Source of the DNA: Dickeya aquatica | GTDB lineage: Bacteria > Pseudomonadota > Gammaproteobacteria > Enterobacterales > Enterobacteriaceae | Length of the DNA: 64,000 nt | Assembly (NCBI RefSeq): GCF_900095885.1 | Contig: NZ_LT615367.1 | Location: 1,240,001 to 1,304,000, forward strand | Reading direction: 5' to 3' | In this document: piece by piece, positions 20,300 through 30,400 of the stretch | Numbering within the stretch: the first letter of the stretch is position 1 | How the letters are laid out: each line of letters opens with the position of its first letter | Program-made: the position numbers and the translations under genes | The notes under the pieces: model-generated | Database searches by the model: none | What the model was told of the DNA's origin: nothing | The model's input: the letters and a program-made list of their open reading frames with translations, nothing else

Positions 20300-22510
20300 T
20301 TACCAGCTGTAATTGACGGTGGCGACAACAGTGCGCCCGCTGCCGTAGAAGCAGGCCGCCTCACCGCCGCATGACGCTACATAGTGCTTGTCGGTCAGGT
20401 TATTGACGTTCAACTGCACCGTAGCGCCTTTCAGGCTGGCTGAGGCCTCGCCCAAGTCGTAACGGGCCATGGCGTCATACAAGGTGTAAGCCGGTACTTT
20501 GAAGCTCTCGGCGTTATCGCCATAGGTGGTGCCGATATAACGCACACCCGTGCCGAATGTGGTGCCTTTCAGCAGGCCATCCTGAACGGTGTAACTGCCC
20601 CAGGTCGAGGCGGTATGGCGCGGGATAGATGACGGCGACTTGTTGACCTGGCTTGCCGTGTTGCTCTCTTTCGTCACCGCATCGGTATAGGTGTAGGCGG
20701 CCATCAGGCTAATAGCCGGAGTTAACTGGGTGCGGAGTTCCGTTTCTACCCCTTGGGACGTGACTTTACCGATCTGCTCGTTGTATTGGGTTACGCTGTT
20801 GTAAGTGGTGATATTTTTCTGCGTGATATCAAACAGCGATACGCTTAGCAGGGTATTACTGCCTTTAGGCTGGAATTTTATCCCCACCTCTTTTTGTTCA
20901 CCGGTGGTTGGTTTAAAAGCCGGAGTACCGGGTGCGCCAGAATCGAGGTTAGGTTCGAATGAGGTGCTATAGCTGGCGTAGGGAGAAATTCCGTTGTCGA
21001 AGGCATACAACAAACCGGCACGGCCGGTGAATTTACCATCGTTTTGCTGGGTCGTGGTGCCGGTGGTGCGATCTTGTGTGCGTATTTCACTCCAGTCATG
21101 ACGCCCGGACAGCAGTAAATTCCACTGATTCCACTCCATCTGGTCTTGCAGATAAACACCCAGTTGATTGAGTTTCTTCTTGTGAGACTGATTGAGTGCT
21201 AACTGACTGTCACTGACCAGATAGGAACCATCATAGTTCGGTTTTGACCAGTCAAAGTTGTATTGATTGCCACCATTACGCCAGTAGTTGTAATCGCGAT
21301 CCTGCCATTTGTAATCAAGGCCGCTTAACAGCGTATGTTCTACATCACCTGTCGCCAGTTTGATCTTGAGCTGATTATCCAGCCCCATTTCATCTGCGTT
21401 CAACTCTTCACGTACCTGACGTCGAGACAGTGATGTGTCGGAGATTTCTGGGTTACTCCAAGTGTAAACCAGATATTTATAGCGCTCTTTCAACTGTGAA
21501 TAGCGGAAGTTTTGCTGAAAAGAGACGTTGTCGTTAAAGGAATGGTCGAAAATATAGCCGAGGCCGATTTGTTCACGTTTAGAACGGCTGTAGTGCGGAT
21601 CGCTGACATTCATGTCATAGGGCACATAACCCGCACTGGCTTCGGTGACTGTCCCGATTTTGGGCAGGAAATTACGGTAGCCTGCTTTAGGGTCATTTTG
21701 GTAGCTGGTTAACAGGGTGAAGCTGGTATCGCTGTTGGGCAGCCAGGTCAGCGCCGGGGCGATGGCGACACGCTGCTGCTTGTAATCATTGACAAATTCA
21801 TTGCGGGTACTGCCAATACCATTCAGGCGGTAGAGCAGGGTTTTGTCATCGTTGAGTGCGCCGCCAAAATCAAACGCCGCCTCGCCCAGATGCTGGTTGC
21901 CTGTGCTGAACTGAACTTTACGGATGGTTTCAGCGGTGGGGCGTTTGCTGGTCATGCTGATAAGCCCGCCGGGGTTGACCTGACCGTAGAGTACGGACGC
22001 AGGCCCATGTACCAGTTCAACCCGCTCAAGCAGCCACGGGTCAATTTTCCCTAATGCAGCCCCTTGCCCGCTCAGGCCATAGCTCAGCCCATCAAGAAAC
22101 TTGGGCGCGTAACGAAAGCCGCGCGTAATCACTTCATCATTTCGGTTGGATGAGCCGCGATAATTGGTGAGAACGCCACTGGAGTAGTTGAGTGCATCAG
22201 AAACTGAGGAAACCGCCTGCGCATCCATCTGGTCACGGGTGACAACGGTTATCGATTGCGGCGTTTTGATGAGCGGTACGCTGGTCTTGGTGCCAGATGC
22301 GCTCTCTTTTGCCACGATCCCTTTCATCGGGGCGATCACGCTTTCTCCTGCGCGTGCCTCCACCACCATGGTATCGGTGCTGGTGTTGGTTTGTGCCGCA
22401 TTGGCCGATGTTGCCAGTAATACGGTGGATGCGAAAACAACCGGCATGCTATTTCTGTTTTTTTGCCAAGACGTTAGTTTTATTAATTGTTTCTTCCTGG
22501 TGCGTAGCAT
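20300..22510 (-). CDS. fct: TonB-dependent ferric chrysobactin receptor
   Basis: 736 residues. N-terminal signal peptide ending near TSANA-AQ (about residue 39), a TonB box DTMVV about 10 residues later, the plug domain ([19 protein letters not shown] to about 200), then a 22-strand barrel. It ends with the aromatic C-terminus VNYSW of outer-membrane proteins. A Cys pair near the end ([12 protein letters not shown]) is as in siderophore receptors of this group. A strong ACAGGAGGGG ribosome site precedes the ATG. It is first in the leftward operon with the DHB genes and divergent from the hydrolase/NRPS operon. Named fct from context; the ligand is inferred to be ferric chrysobactin. Confidence 0.92.
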   Translation of the reverse strand: MLRTRKKQLIKLTSWQKNRNSMPVVFASTVLLATSANAAQTNTSTDTMVVEARAGESVIAPMKGIVAKESASGTKTSVPLIKTPQSITVVTRDQMDAQAVSSVSDALNYSSGVLTNYRGSSNRNDEVITRGFRYAPKFLDGLSYGLSGQGAALGKIDPWLLERVELVHGPASVLYGQVNPGGLISMTSKRPTAETIRKVQFSTGNQHLGEAAFDFGGALNDDKTLLYRLNGIGSTRNEFVNDYKQQRVAIAPALTWLPNSDTSFTLLTSYQNDPKAGYRNFLPKIGTVTEASAGYVPYDMNVSDPHYSRSKREQIGLGYIFDHSFNDNVSFQQNFRYSQLKERYKYLVYTWSNPEISDTSLSRRQVREELNADEMGLDNQLKIKLATGDVEHTLLSGLDYKWQDRDYNYWRNGGNQYNFDWSKPNYDGSYLVSDSQLALNQSHKKKLNQLGVYLQDQMEWNQWNLLLSGRHDWSEIRTQDRTTGTTTQQNDGKFTGRAGLLYAFDNGISPYASYSTSFEPNLDSGAPGTPAFKPTTGEQKEVGIKFQPKGSNTLLSVSLFDITQKNITTYNSVTQYNEQIGKVTSQGVETELRTQLTPAISLMAAYTYTDAVTKESNTASQVNKSPSSIPRHTASTWGSYTVQDGLLKGTTFGTGVRYIGTTYGDNAESFKVPAYTLYDAMARYDLGEASASLKGATVQLNVNNLTDKHYVASCGGEAACFYGSGRTVVATVNYSW

Positions 22511-22704
22511 CAGTGAGCCCCTCCTGTAGAAAACGTTATTTTTTATGTGTTACCTATCTCCTCGTTGCCAGCCGGGGTCTTCATCCTGGGTTTTGAAGTT
22601 GTTTATTTTAAAATCAATATCTTGATGTTTATCAAAACTGATTTTTGTCGGAGTTCACTCCGATATGCTCTGGCCGACATCGAGGGCTGCATCTTATTGC
22701 AAAT

Positions 22705-22723
22705 GTAAATAGTTCTCAATATG
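22705..22723. promoter_or_regulatory. Fur-box-like site in the divergent fct / cbsH promoter
   Basis: GTAAATAGTTCTCAATATG matches the 19-base Fur consensus at about 11 of 19 positions by eye, inside an AT-rich tract with further partial matches (TTCTCAATATGATTTG). It is in the 291-base gap between two divergent iron operons, where a Fur site is expected from the chrysobactin system. The individual match is modest; the location carries most of the weight. Confidence 0.4.
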
Positions 22724-22801
22724 ATTTGTATCAATATATAGTTTTGTCATTGTTTAAAGTGAAGCATAAATTTTGTTAAACAAATGTAAGGGCGTTACAG
22801 G

Positions 22802-24148
22802 ATGAGCCAGAGCATTGAACGGTTGGCTGTACTGCCATCAGGCTTCAGCGCGGCATTGCTGTCATCCCGCGAGGCTGGCAGCGAGTCGTGGTGGCAGCAA
22901 CTTGCCGGGTTAGGTACACCGCTGGTGGAAGCGCTGGATGAGGCCAGGGTTACGGCCACTTTTTTTTGGCGTGACCCGCAGGGTGATGAGCATCACTCCA
23001 CGACGGTGCGGGTCTATGCCGATGTCAACGGCGTGACCGATCATCACAGCCTTGACCCGCAAAGCCTGGAGCGTTTAGCCGCCACGGATGTGTGGCACTG
23101 GTCGGTTGCGCTGGAGCGTGACTGGCGAGGCAGTTACTCACTGATCCCGGTGTCGGCAGCGCAGTGCCCACCGCGGTTCAGTGCTGATGCCCAACAGTGT
23201 GAGCAGCAGCAGCGGGCATGGTGGCGTTCCGTGTCTGAGGCCGCGATAGCCGACCCGCTGAACCGCTATCAGCCGTGGGGAGCGCAGCTTTCGCTGGCCC
23301 AGATGCCAAACGCCTTGCCACAGCACGCCTGGCAGGTGGTGGATTACGGAAAGGCGTCAGCACCCGATGTCAAACGCCTGACGACGTTTGTCTGGCGCAG
23401 CCCGCGGCTCGGCAACCAGCGCCGTATCTGGCTCTACACCACGGGCGATAGCCGCGAGCCCGCGCAACGCCCGCTGGCGATTTTGCTCGACGGTCAGAAA
23501 TGGGCGGTAGAAAAACCGGTGTTCGCGGTTTTGGATGCTCAAACCGCCGCCGGTGCACTGCCACCGGCGGTGTGGCTGTTGATAGACGCCATTGACATGC
23601 CGACCCGCAGCCGCGAGTTGCCCTGCTGCGCCGAGTTCTGGCTGGCACTACAACAGGAGTTGCTTGTGCAGGCGGCGCAAATAACGCCATTTAGCGAAGA
23701 TCCTGACCGCACCGTGGTGGCTGGCCAAAGCTATGGCGGGCTGGCGGCACTCTATGCCGGGTTGCACTGGCCTGAGCGGTTTGGACGAATCCTTACGCAG
23801 TCCGGCTCATTCTGGTGGCCGCAGGTGCGTTTTATTACCGATTTTGACCGGCGCGACACACTGGAGCCGGGGCAGTTAATCCATCAGGTACGGCAAGGTG
23901 GACGCACCACCACGCCGCTGGTGATTTTTCAGGAAGCCGGACGGCGTGAAGCCGATATTGCGTTCGTTAACCAGCAAATGCGCCAGGCATTGTCTGCCGC
24001 CGGACATCGCCTTCACTGGCGAGAGTACGCCGGTGGACATGACACGCTGTGCTGGCGCGGCGGGCTGATTGACGGCCTGAGCTGGCTGTTAAACGACCCG
24101 GCCATCCTATCACACGAGGTAACCACCATGAATCAGGAGCAACCATGA
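22802..24148 (+). CDS. cbsH: Fes-like ferric siderophore hydrolase
   Basis: 448 residues homologous to ferric enterobactin esterase (Fes). An N-terminal Fes-specific domain (about 1-200; [12 protein letters not shown]) is followed by an alpha/beta hydrolase with nucleophile elbow [11 protein letters not shown] (Ser310) and a C-terminal [12 protein letters not shown] with His413. Cytoplasmic. In Dickeya dadantii the Fes homologue CbsH is reported to act on chrysobactin. Here it would cut the imported ferric siderophore to release iron or limit intracellular ligand. It overlaps the MbtH gene by 4 bases and is co-oriented with the NRPS, so all three probably share one Fur-controlled transcript. 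Confidence 0.92.
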   Translation: MSQSIERLAVLPSGFSAALLSSREAGSESWWQQLAGLGTPLVEALDEARVTATFFWRDPQGDEHHSTTVRVYADVNGVTDHHSLDPQSLERLAATDVWHWSVALERDWRGSYSLIPVSAAQCPPRFSADAQQCEQQQRAWWRSVSEAAIADPLNRYQPWGAQLSLAQMPNALPQHAWQVVDYGKASAPDVKRLTTFVWRSPRLGNQRRIWLYTTGDSREPAQRPLAILLDGQKWAVEKPVFAVLDAQTAAGALPPAVWLLIDAIDMPTRSRELPCCAEFWLALQQELLVQAAQITPFSEDPDRTVVAGQSYGGLAALYAGLHWPERFGRILTQSGSFWWPQVRFITDFDRRDTLEPGQLIHQVRQGGRTTTPLVIFQEAGRREADIAFVNQQMRQALSAAGHRLHWREYAGGHDTLCWRGGLIDGLSWLLNDPAILSHEVTTMNQEQP

Positions 24149-24363
24149 GCCAGGAACAATGTAATCCCTTTGATGATGACAGGCTGACATTTCAGGTGCT
24201 CATCAACACTCAGCAGCAGTACAGCCTGTGGCCGATGTTTGCCGCCGTTCCCGACGGGTGGCAGGCCGTATTTGGGCCACAGCCGCGCGCCGCCTGTATC
24301 GAGTACATCGAAACCTATTGGCAGGACATGCGCCCGTCAGTCCTGCAAGCGAACGAAGCCTGA
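24145..24363 (+). CDS. MbtH-like NRPS accessory protein
   Basis: 72 residues with the MbtH-family signature: NPFDDD near the start, then the Trp-containing motifs [19 protein letters not shown] and the C-terminal [14 protein letters not shown]. MbtH-like proteins bind adenylation domains and are needed for folding or activity. This one (YbdZ-type) would serve the A domains of the NRPS encoded 50 bases downstream. Its start overlaps the stop of the hydrolase gene. Confidence 0.95.
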   Translation: MSQEQCNPFDDDRLTFQVLINTQQQYSLWPMFAAVPDGWQAVFGPQPRAACIEYIETYWQDMRPSVLQANEA

Positions 24364-24412
24364 CCCGAAAGCCGGTCAGCGTGGTGTGTGTTGAGGGAGT
24401 AAGGAAAACAAC

Positions 24413-27400
24413 GTGTCAGAATCATGCTTAACGTCCGCGCACGGCGCGGCGTATCGCGAATTGCCGTTAGTGGCAGCCCAGCCCGGTATCTGGATGGCGG
24501 AACAAATCGCCAGCGAACCGAATGTGTTTACCGTAGCCCATGCGCTGGAATTGCATGGCCCGATTGATCCAGCCTGCCTGTCTTTAGCGATTCGCGAAGG
24601 GCTGGCGGAAGCTGACACCGTACAAGCCCGCTTTGGCCTGAATGCCGATGGCGTGCCGGTTCAATGGCTGCCTGAGCCGGCTGACGGTGCGGCCATCATT
24701 GCCGCAGAGGTGCTCGACTTGAGTGCGCGCGATGATGGCGAGCAGGCCGCTTTTGCCCTGATGCACGACGATCTCGCCGCTGCGCTGCCAGCCGATGGCG
24801 ACCAGCCGCTTTACCGACAGGTCATCATGCGGGTGTCGGCTGCCCCTGAACGCTGGTTCTGGTATCAGCGTTTTCACCATCTGATGCTCGACGGGTTTAG
24901 CTTTGAGGCGCTGACGCAACGCATCGTGACGATTTATAACGCGCGCTTGCGGGGTGAAACGCCACCGCCGTCGCCATTTACCTCGTTTGCCGAGGTCGTG
25001 GCAGAATACCAGGCGTGGCAACATGCAGAAGATAACCAGCGTGATGCGGCTTTCTGGCAACAGCACGCCCGCGATTTGCCCGCGCCGGTGTCGCTGGCCG
25101 CAGACATTGGTGAGGTGCCGCCCGCCGCCGCCCGCCATCTGCACCACGCGTTGACGCTGCCCGCCGCGCCGTTGGTGTCGCTGGCGCAGCAACTGGGCGC
25201 ACGGGTACAGGCGACGGATGTGGTGATGGCTGCGCTGATGGTCTATTTGCATCGCATGAGCGGTGACGCGCGCCTGTCGGTCGGCTTTCCTTTCATGCGC
25301 CGGATGGGGTCGGCGGCGCTCAGTGCCACCGGGCCGGTGGTGAATGTGCTGCCGTTGCAACTGCATATTCAGGCCGGGATGACGCTAACCGACGTGGTGC
25401 GGGATGTGCAGGCGGAAATTCAGCGCGTGCGCCGCCACCAGCGCTATGATGCCGAACAACTGCGGCGCGATCTGGGGCTGGTGGGTGGCAGCGAGGCGCT
25501 GTATGGCCCGGTGATTAACGTTAAGGTGTACCACACCGACATCACGCTGGGCGACACGCCGGTTACGCCGCATGTGCTGGCGATGGGGCCGGTGGACGAC
25601 CTGGAATTCACCCTTGGCATGCAGGGCAGCCAACTGCAACTGACGCTGGTGGCCAACCCGGCGCGGTATGACGCGAGCGCGTTGCAGGCGCACGCCCAGC
25701 GTTTAGAAACATTGATTACACGCCTGGCACAACAGCCGGAACGGGATATTCGCACCCTGCCGTTGCTCGATGAGCAAGAGTGGCGAAATATTGACAGCTG
25801 GGGGCGAGGCCCGCAACTGACGCTCCCTCCGGCGTTGCATACCGTGCTCGATTGCCTGCAACAGCAGGTAATGCAGCAGCCTGATGCGCTGGCGGTGGTG
25901 TGCGGTGAGGTGCGGCTGAGCTATCGCCAGTTGTCGGCGCGTGCAATGCAACTGGCGCGGTGGCTGATGGCGCAGGGCATTGGCCCCGGCGAAGTGGTCG
26001 CCATTGCGGTGCCGCGTTCGGTAGACTCGGTGGTGGCTATCTTCGGGGTTCTGGCCTGCGGGGCGGCGTACATGCCGCTGGATCTCGATTACCCCAAAGA
26101 GCGGCTGGCGCTGATGTGCGAAGATGCACAGCCAGCGATGGTGCTCACTCACCAGCGCGTGCAGGCGCAGATCCCGGCGCTTTCGCCGGTGCAATGCCTG
26201 GATGATGCGCACTGGCAGGCGGTCTGTGCCCGCTTGTCTGGCGAGGTGGTGACGGATCAACAGCGGCGCACGCCGCTGCGCGGTGAGCATCTGGCTTACA
26301 TGATTTATACCTCGGGTTCGACCGGAAAACCCAAAGGGGTGATGAGCACCCACGCCGGGTTGCTGAACCTGATGATGTCTCACTCCAGTTTCCTGTTCGG
26401 GCCGGCGATCGCGCGCTTTGCCAAACAGCACGGTCGCCGTTTGCGCGCCGGGCATACCGCCTCCTTCTCGTTTGATTCCTCCTGGGAGCCGCTGTTTTGC
26501 ATGATGATGGGCAGCGAGCTGCATATTTTCGACGAAGAGTTGCGCAAAGACGCCTGGGCGCTGGTACAGCACCTGACGCAGACGCCTATCGATCTGCTGG
26601 ACATTACGCCGTCGTTTTTCACCCAGATGATCGACAGCGGCCTGCTGGAAGCCGATAACCATCAGCCCGCCTTTGTGATGATAGGCGGCGAGGCGGCCAC
26701 GCCGCGACTGTGGCAACTGATGCGCCAGCATCCGCAGATGGAGATCCATAACTATTACGGGCCGTCTGAATACACCATTGATACGCTGGGCGCACGCGTG
26801 ACGCTGGCTGACCAGCCGGTGCTGGGCCAGCCGGTCGCCAACACCCGGGTGTGGCTGCTGGATAATGCGCTGCAACCGGTGCCGGTCGGCGTGGCCGGTG
26901 AGCTGTATATCGCCGGGCCGGGGCTGGCGCGCGGGTATTTGCATCGACCGGATTTAACCGCCAGCCGCTTTGTCGCCTGTCCGTTTATTCCCGGCGCGGT
27001 GATGTACCGCACCGGTGATTTGATGCGCTGGCGTCATGACGGGCAACTGACGTTCATTGGCCGCAGCGATCACCAAATTAAAATTCGTGGCTTCCGCGTT
27101 GAACTCGGTGAAGTGGAGAATGCGCTGGTGGCGCTCGAGCAGGTCAGCAGCGCGGTGGTGATTGCCGAACCGCTGGGCGCGACGCACCGCCTGATTGGTT
27201 ACTGCTCGCTGCCTGATGCCGCCGAGCGGCAACGGCCAGATATCGCTGCTCGCCTGCTAGAGCAACTGGCGCAACACCTGCCGGATTACATGCTGCCGTC
27301 GGTGCTGATGGTGATGGCGGAACTGCCGCTGACGGTAAACGGCAAAATTGACCGTCAGGCGCTGCCCAAACCTGAACCGGCGCAGGAATCCGTCGGGCGT

Positions 27401-30400
27401 GCGCCCGAAACCGCGCACGAGCAGATGATCTGCCAGGCGATTGCCCGGTTACTGAAACTCACCACCGTGAGCGCTGAAGCGGATTTCTTCGCCCTCGGCG
27501 GTGACAGTATTTCTGCCATGGGGCTTGGCACGCTGTTACGCCGCGAAGGGTGGGTACTGCGCCCGAAAACAATCTTTGCCGAACGTACACCGGCGCGGAT
27601 GGCGCAGGCGCTGCAACCGCTTGACACGCAGCAGGCCATTAACGCCAGTCAACGCTATGGTGTGCTGGATGGCTTGCCGATTGTGCACAGCTTTGCCCGG
27701 CAGGCGGGCCTGAACACGCTTTTTGCTCATGGCGTGTTTGTATCATTGCCGCCCGCACTGCAAGCAGAACATCTGGCACAGGCGTGCCGTGCGCTGGCGC
27801 AGGCTCATCCGGCGTTGTGTGCGGTTCTTCGTGACGGGCAGTTGGTGATTGAGGCATCAGTTGCGCCAGCGATAGCGCAATCGGTGTGGCCGGTTTCGCT
27901 GTCGCAAACGCTGGATCAGTGTGCCGATGAAGCGTTTGAATATGCCGTCGCCCGGCTTGATCCGGCTGCTGGCGTCATGGCGCACGCCGTGTTGTTGCAG
28001 CGTGCGGAAGAGGCGTGCGCCTTGGTGCTGGTGGCGCATCATCTGGTGGTGGATGGCGTGTCATGGCGCACTCTGTTGCCGGAGCTGCGTCAGGCGGCGA
28101 TGGCGGCGATGGCTGGGCAATCGTGCGTGCTGCCCGCAGAAAGTTGCTCGTTGTATGACTGGTCTGCCAGCCTGAAAAGTCAGGTTGTGGCGCGCCGCGC
28201 CGAGCTGCCCTTCTGGCAGGCGGTGATGAACCCCGCGCTGGCGCGGCTCGGGCGCGTGGCGTTCGACCCGGTGCGCGATCGTGAAGGCACGCGCGGGCAG
28301 CAACGTCGCATCCTTGATGCCGGGCTGACTCAGGCGGTGCTGACCACGCTGCCTGTGCGTTTTCAGGCGCGGGTTGATGAGGTGTTGCTGGCGGCGTTTG
28401 TTTCGGCCTGTCAGCAGCGTTTTGGCGTGCAACCGCTGCGCCTGATGCTGGAATCCCACGGGCGCAGCGACAGTGCCGACGGGCTTGATCCCAGCCGCAC
28501 CGTCGGCTGGCTGACCGCCGAATACCCGGTGCTGATTGAACCGGCAGCACAATCGCCGCATGAACCGGCGGCGCAGTTACGTCAGGTAAAACGCGCCTTG
28601 CGCGCCGTGCCGGACTATGGCATCGGTTACGGTATTCTGCGCTATCTTGATGAGCACAACGGCAACCCACTGGCGAGCCTTGAACACGCCGTGCCGGAGG
28701 TGCTGTTCAACTACCTCGGGCGTTTCGACTCACAAGACGGCCTCTGGGCACCCCGGCAAAGCCCACGCCATTTCCGCGATGCCTTTGCTGTTACCCAGTC
28801 ACCGGATATGCCGCTGTCGCACCCGCTGGATATCAATATCTTTGTTGATGAGCAGGGGGCGGAACCGCAACTGGCGATCCACTGGGGCTTTGCGCAGGCG
28901 GTGTTCACACCCGAGGATATCGACGCGCTGCATCAGGGAATGGTAGCGGCGCTGGCTCAGTGGCACGACCGTACCGGGCAGGACGCGCAGTATGACACTT
29001 GCGTGGCCGCGGAGGTGGCGCTGGCGGAGGTCAGCGATAACACGCTGGATGCGCTGCGCCAGCACTACGGGCCGCTTGCAGCCGTGTTGCCGGTGTTGCC
29101 GTTGCAGCAGGGATTGCTGTTCCACACACAGGTGGCAGACAACAGCGGCAGCTATAACTCACTCACCCGCTTGTCGCTGCGCGGCCCGCTGTCGGCATCG
29201 CAATTACGTCAGGCGCTGGAAGCCGTGGTGCGCCAGTATCCACAACTGGCGGCGCGTTTTGACACCACGCTGACGCCGCAGCCGTTACAACTGTTGCCGC
29301 TGTTGCGCCACGATGTGAGCTACTGGCCGCTGGAAAGCCGCACGCTCGCGGCCATGAGCGCCGAAGAGGAGCAGGCATGCCTGCGGGAAATGGAGCAGGC
29401 GGAGCTGGCGCGTGATTTGCTTTGTCAGCCGTCTTCGCTGTTACATGCGTTACTGGTCAGCCATGCCGACGGCGAGCGCCATACCCTGTTTTTGAACGCT
29501 CACCACCTGGTGGTGGATGGCTGGTCTACGCCGGTTTTCCTGCATGCGCTGTTTACCGCGCTGTATCAGGGCCCGGCGGCGCTGACACCGCCTTCGGTGC
29601 CTTACAGCCACATTATTCACCAACTGGCTGCCCGCGATGCGCAGGCCTCGCGCCAGCGCTGGCGCGAGGTACTGGCCGAGGCGCGGCCAACCTTGCTGTT
29701 TGGCGATGGCCCGCACACCGGTGAGGTGCGCGAACTGGCGCTGTCGCTGCCGCCGGAGCAGGAACAACGGCTGCTGGCGCTGTGTCGCCAGTCTGGCCTC
29801 ACGCTCAATACCGTGATGCAAGGCGTCTGGGGGTTACTGCTCAGTGCCTGTAGCGGCGCGGATGATGTGGTGTTTGGCTCACCGGTGTCCGGGCGTTTTG
29901 GCCAGATTGACGGCATCGAACAGCATGTCGGCCTGTTTAGCAACACCTTACCGGTGCGGGTACGCTTTGAGGCTGACCGCCCGCTACTGGCGCAGCTGGC
30001 TGAATTACAGGCGCAACAAATTCAACTGGTGGAGCATGACGACATCGGGCTTGGCGAGATCCAGCACATAGCCGGTAGAGGTACGCTGTTTGACACACTG
30101 CTGGTGGTGGAGAACTACCCGGATGGTGAGGCGTTGAGTCAGCCCGGCCAGGCGCTGCGCTGCGAGGCGGTCACTAACCGTGGTTATACCCACTATCCGC
30201 TGACGCTTTTGGTGCTGCCGGGGCAGCGCCTGCAACTGTTGATGGAATATCGCGCAAGCGTAGCACAGCCGCAGCAACTGGCGCAGCGGCTGTTACTGCT
30301 GCTGACACAACTGATTGAGACGCCAGAGCGTGCGTTATCGGACTGGGACTGGCTATTGCCGCAGGAGCTGGCGCTGCTGGAGGCCACCAACCAGACCGAA

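Noticed and set aside
25703..26944. 413-codon open frame antisense to the NRPS
   Set aside because: An artefact of GC-rich codon use opposite a strong gene. The product is low-complexity, Arg/His/Gln-rich, without domains. Other long antisense frames in the NRPS and out genes were rejected for the same reason.
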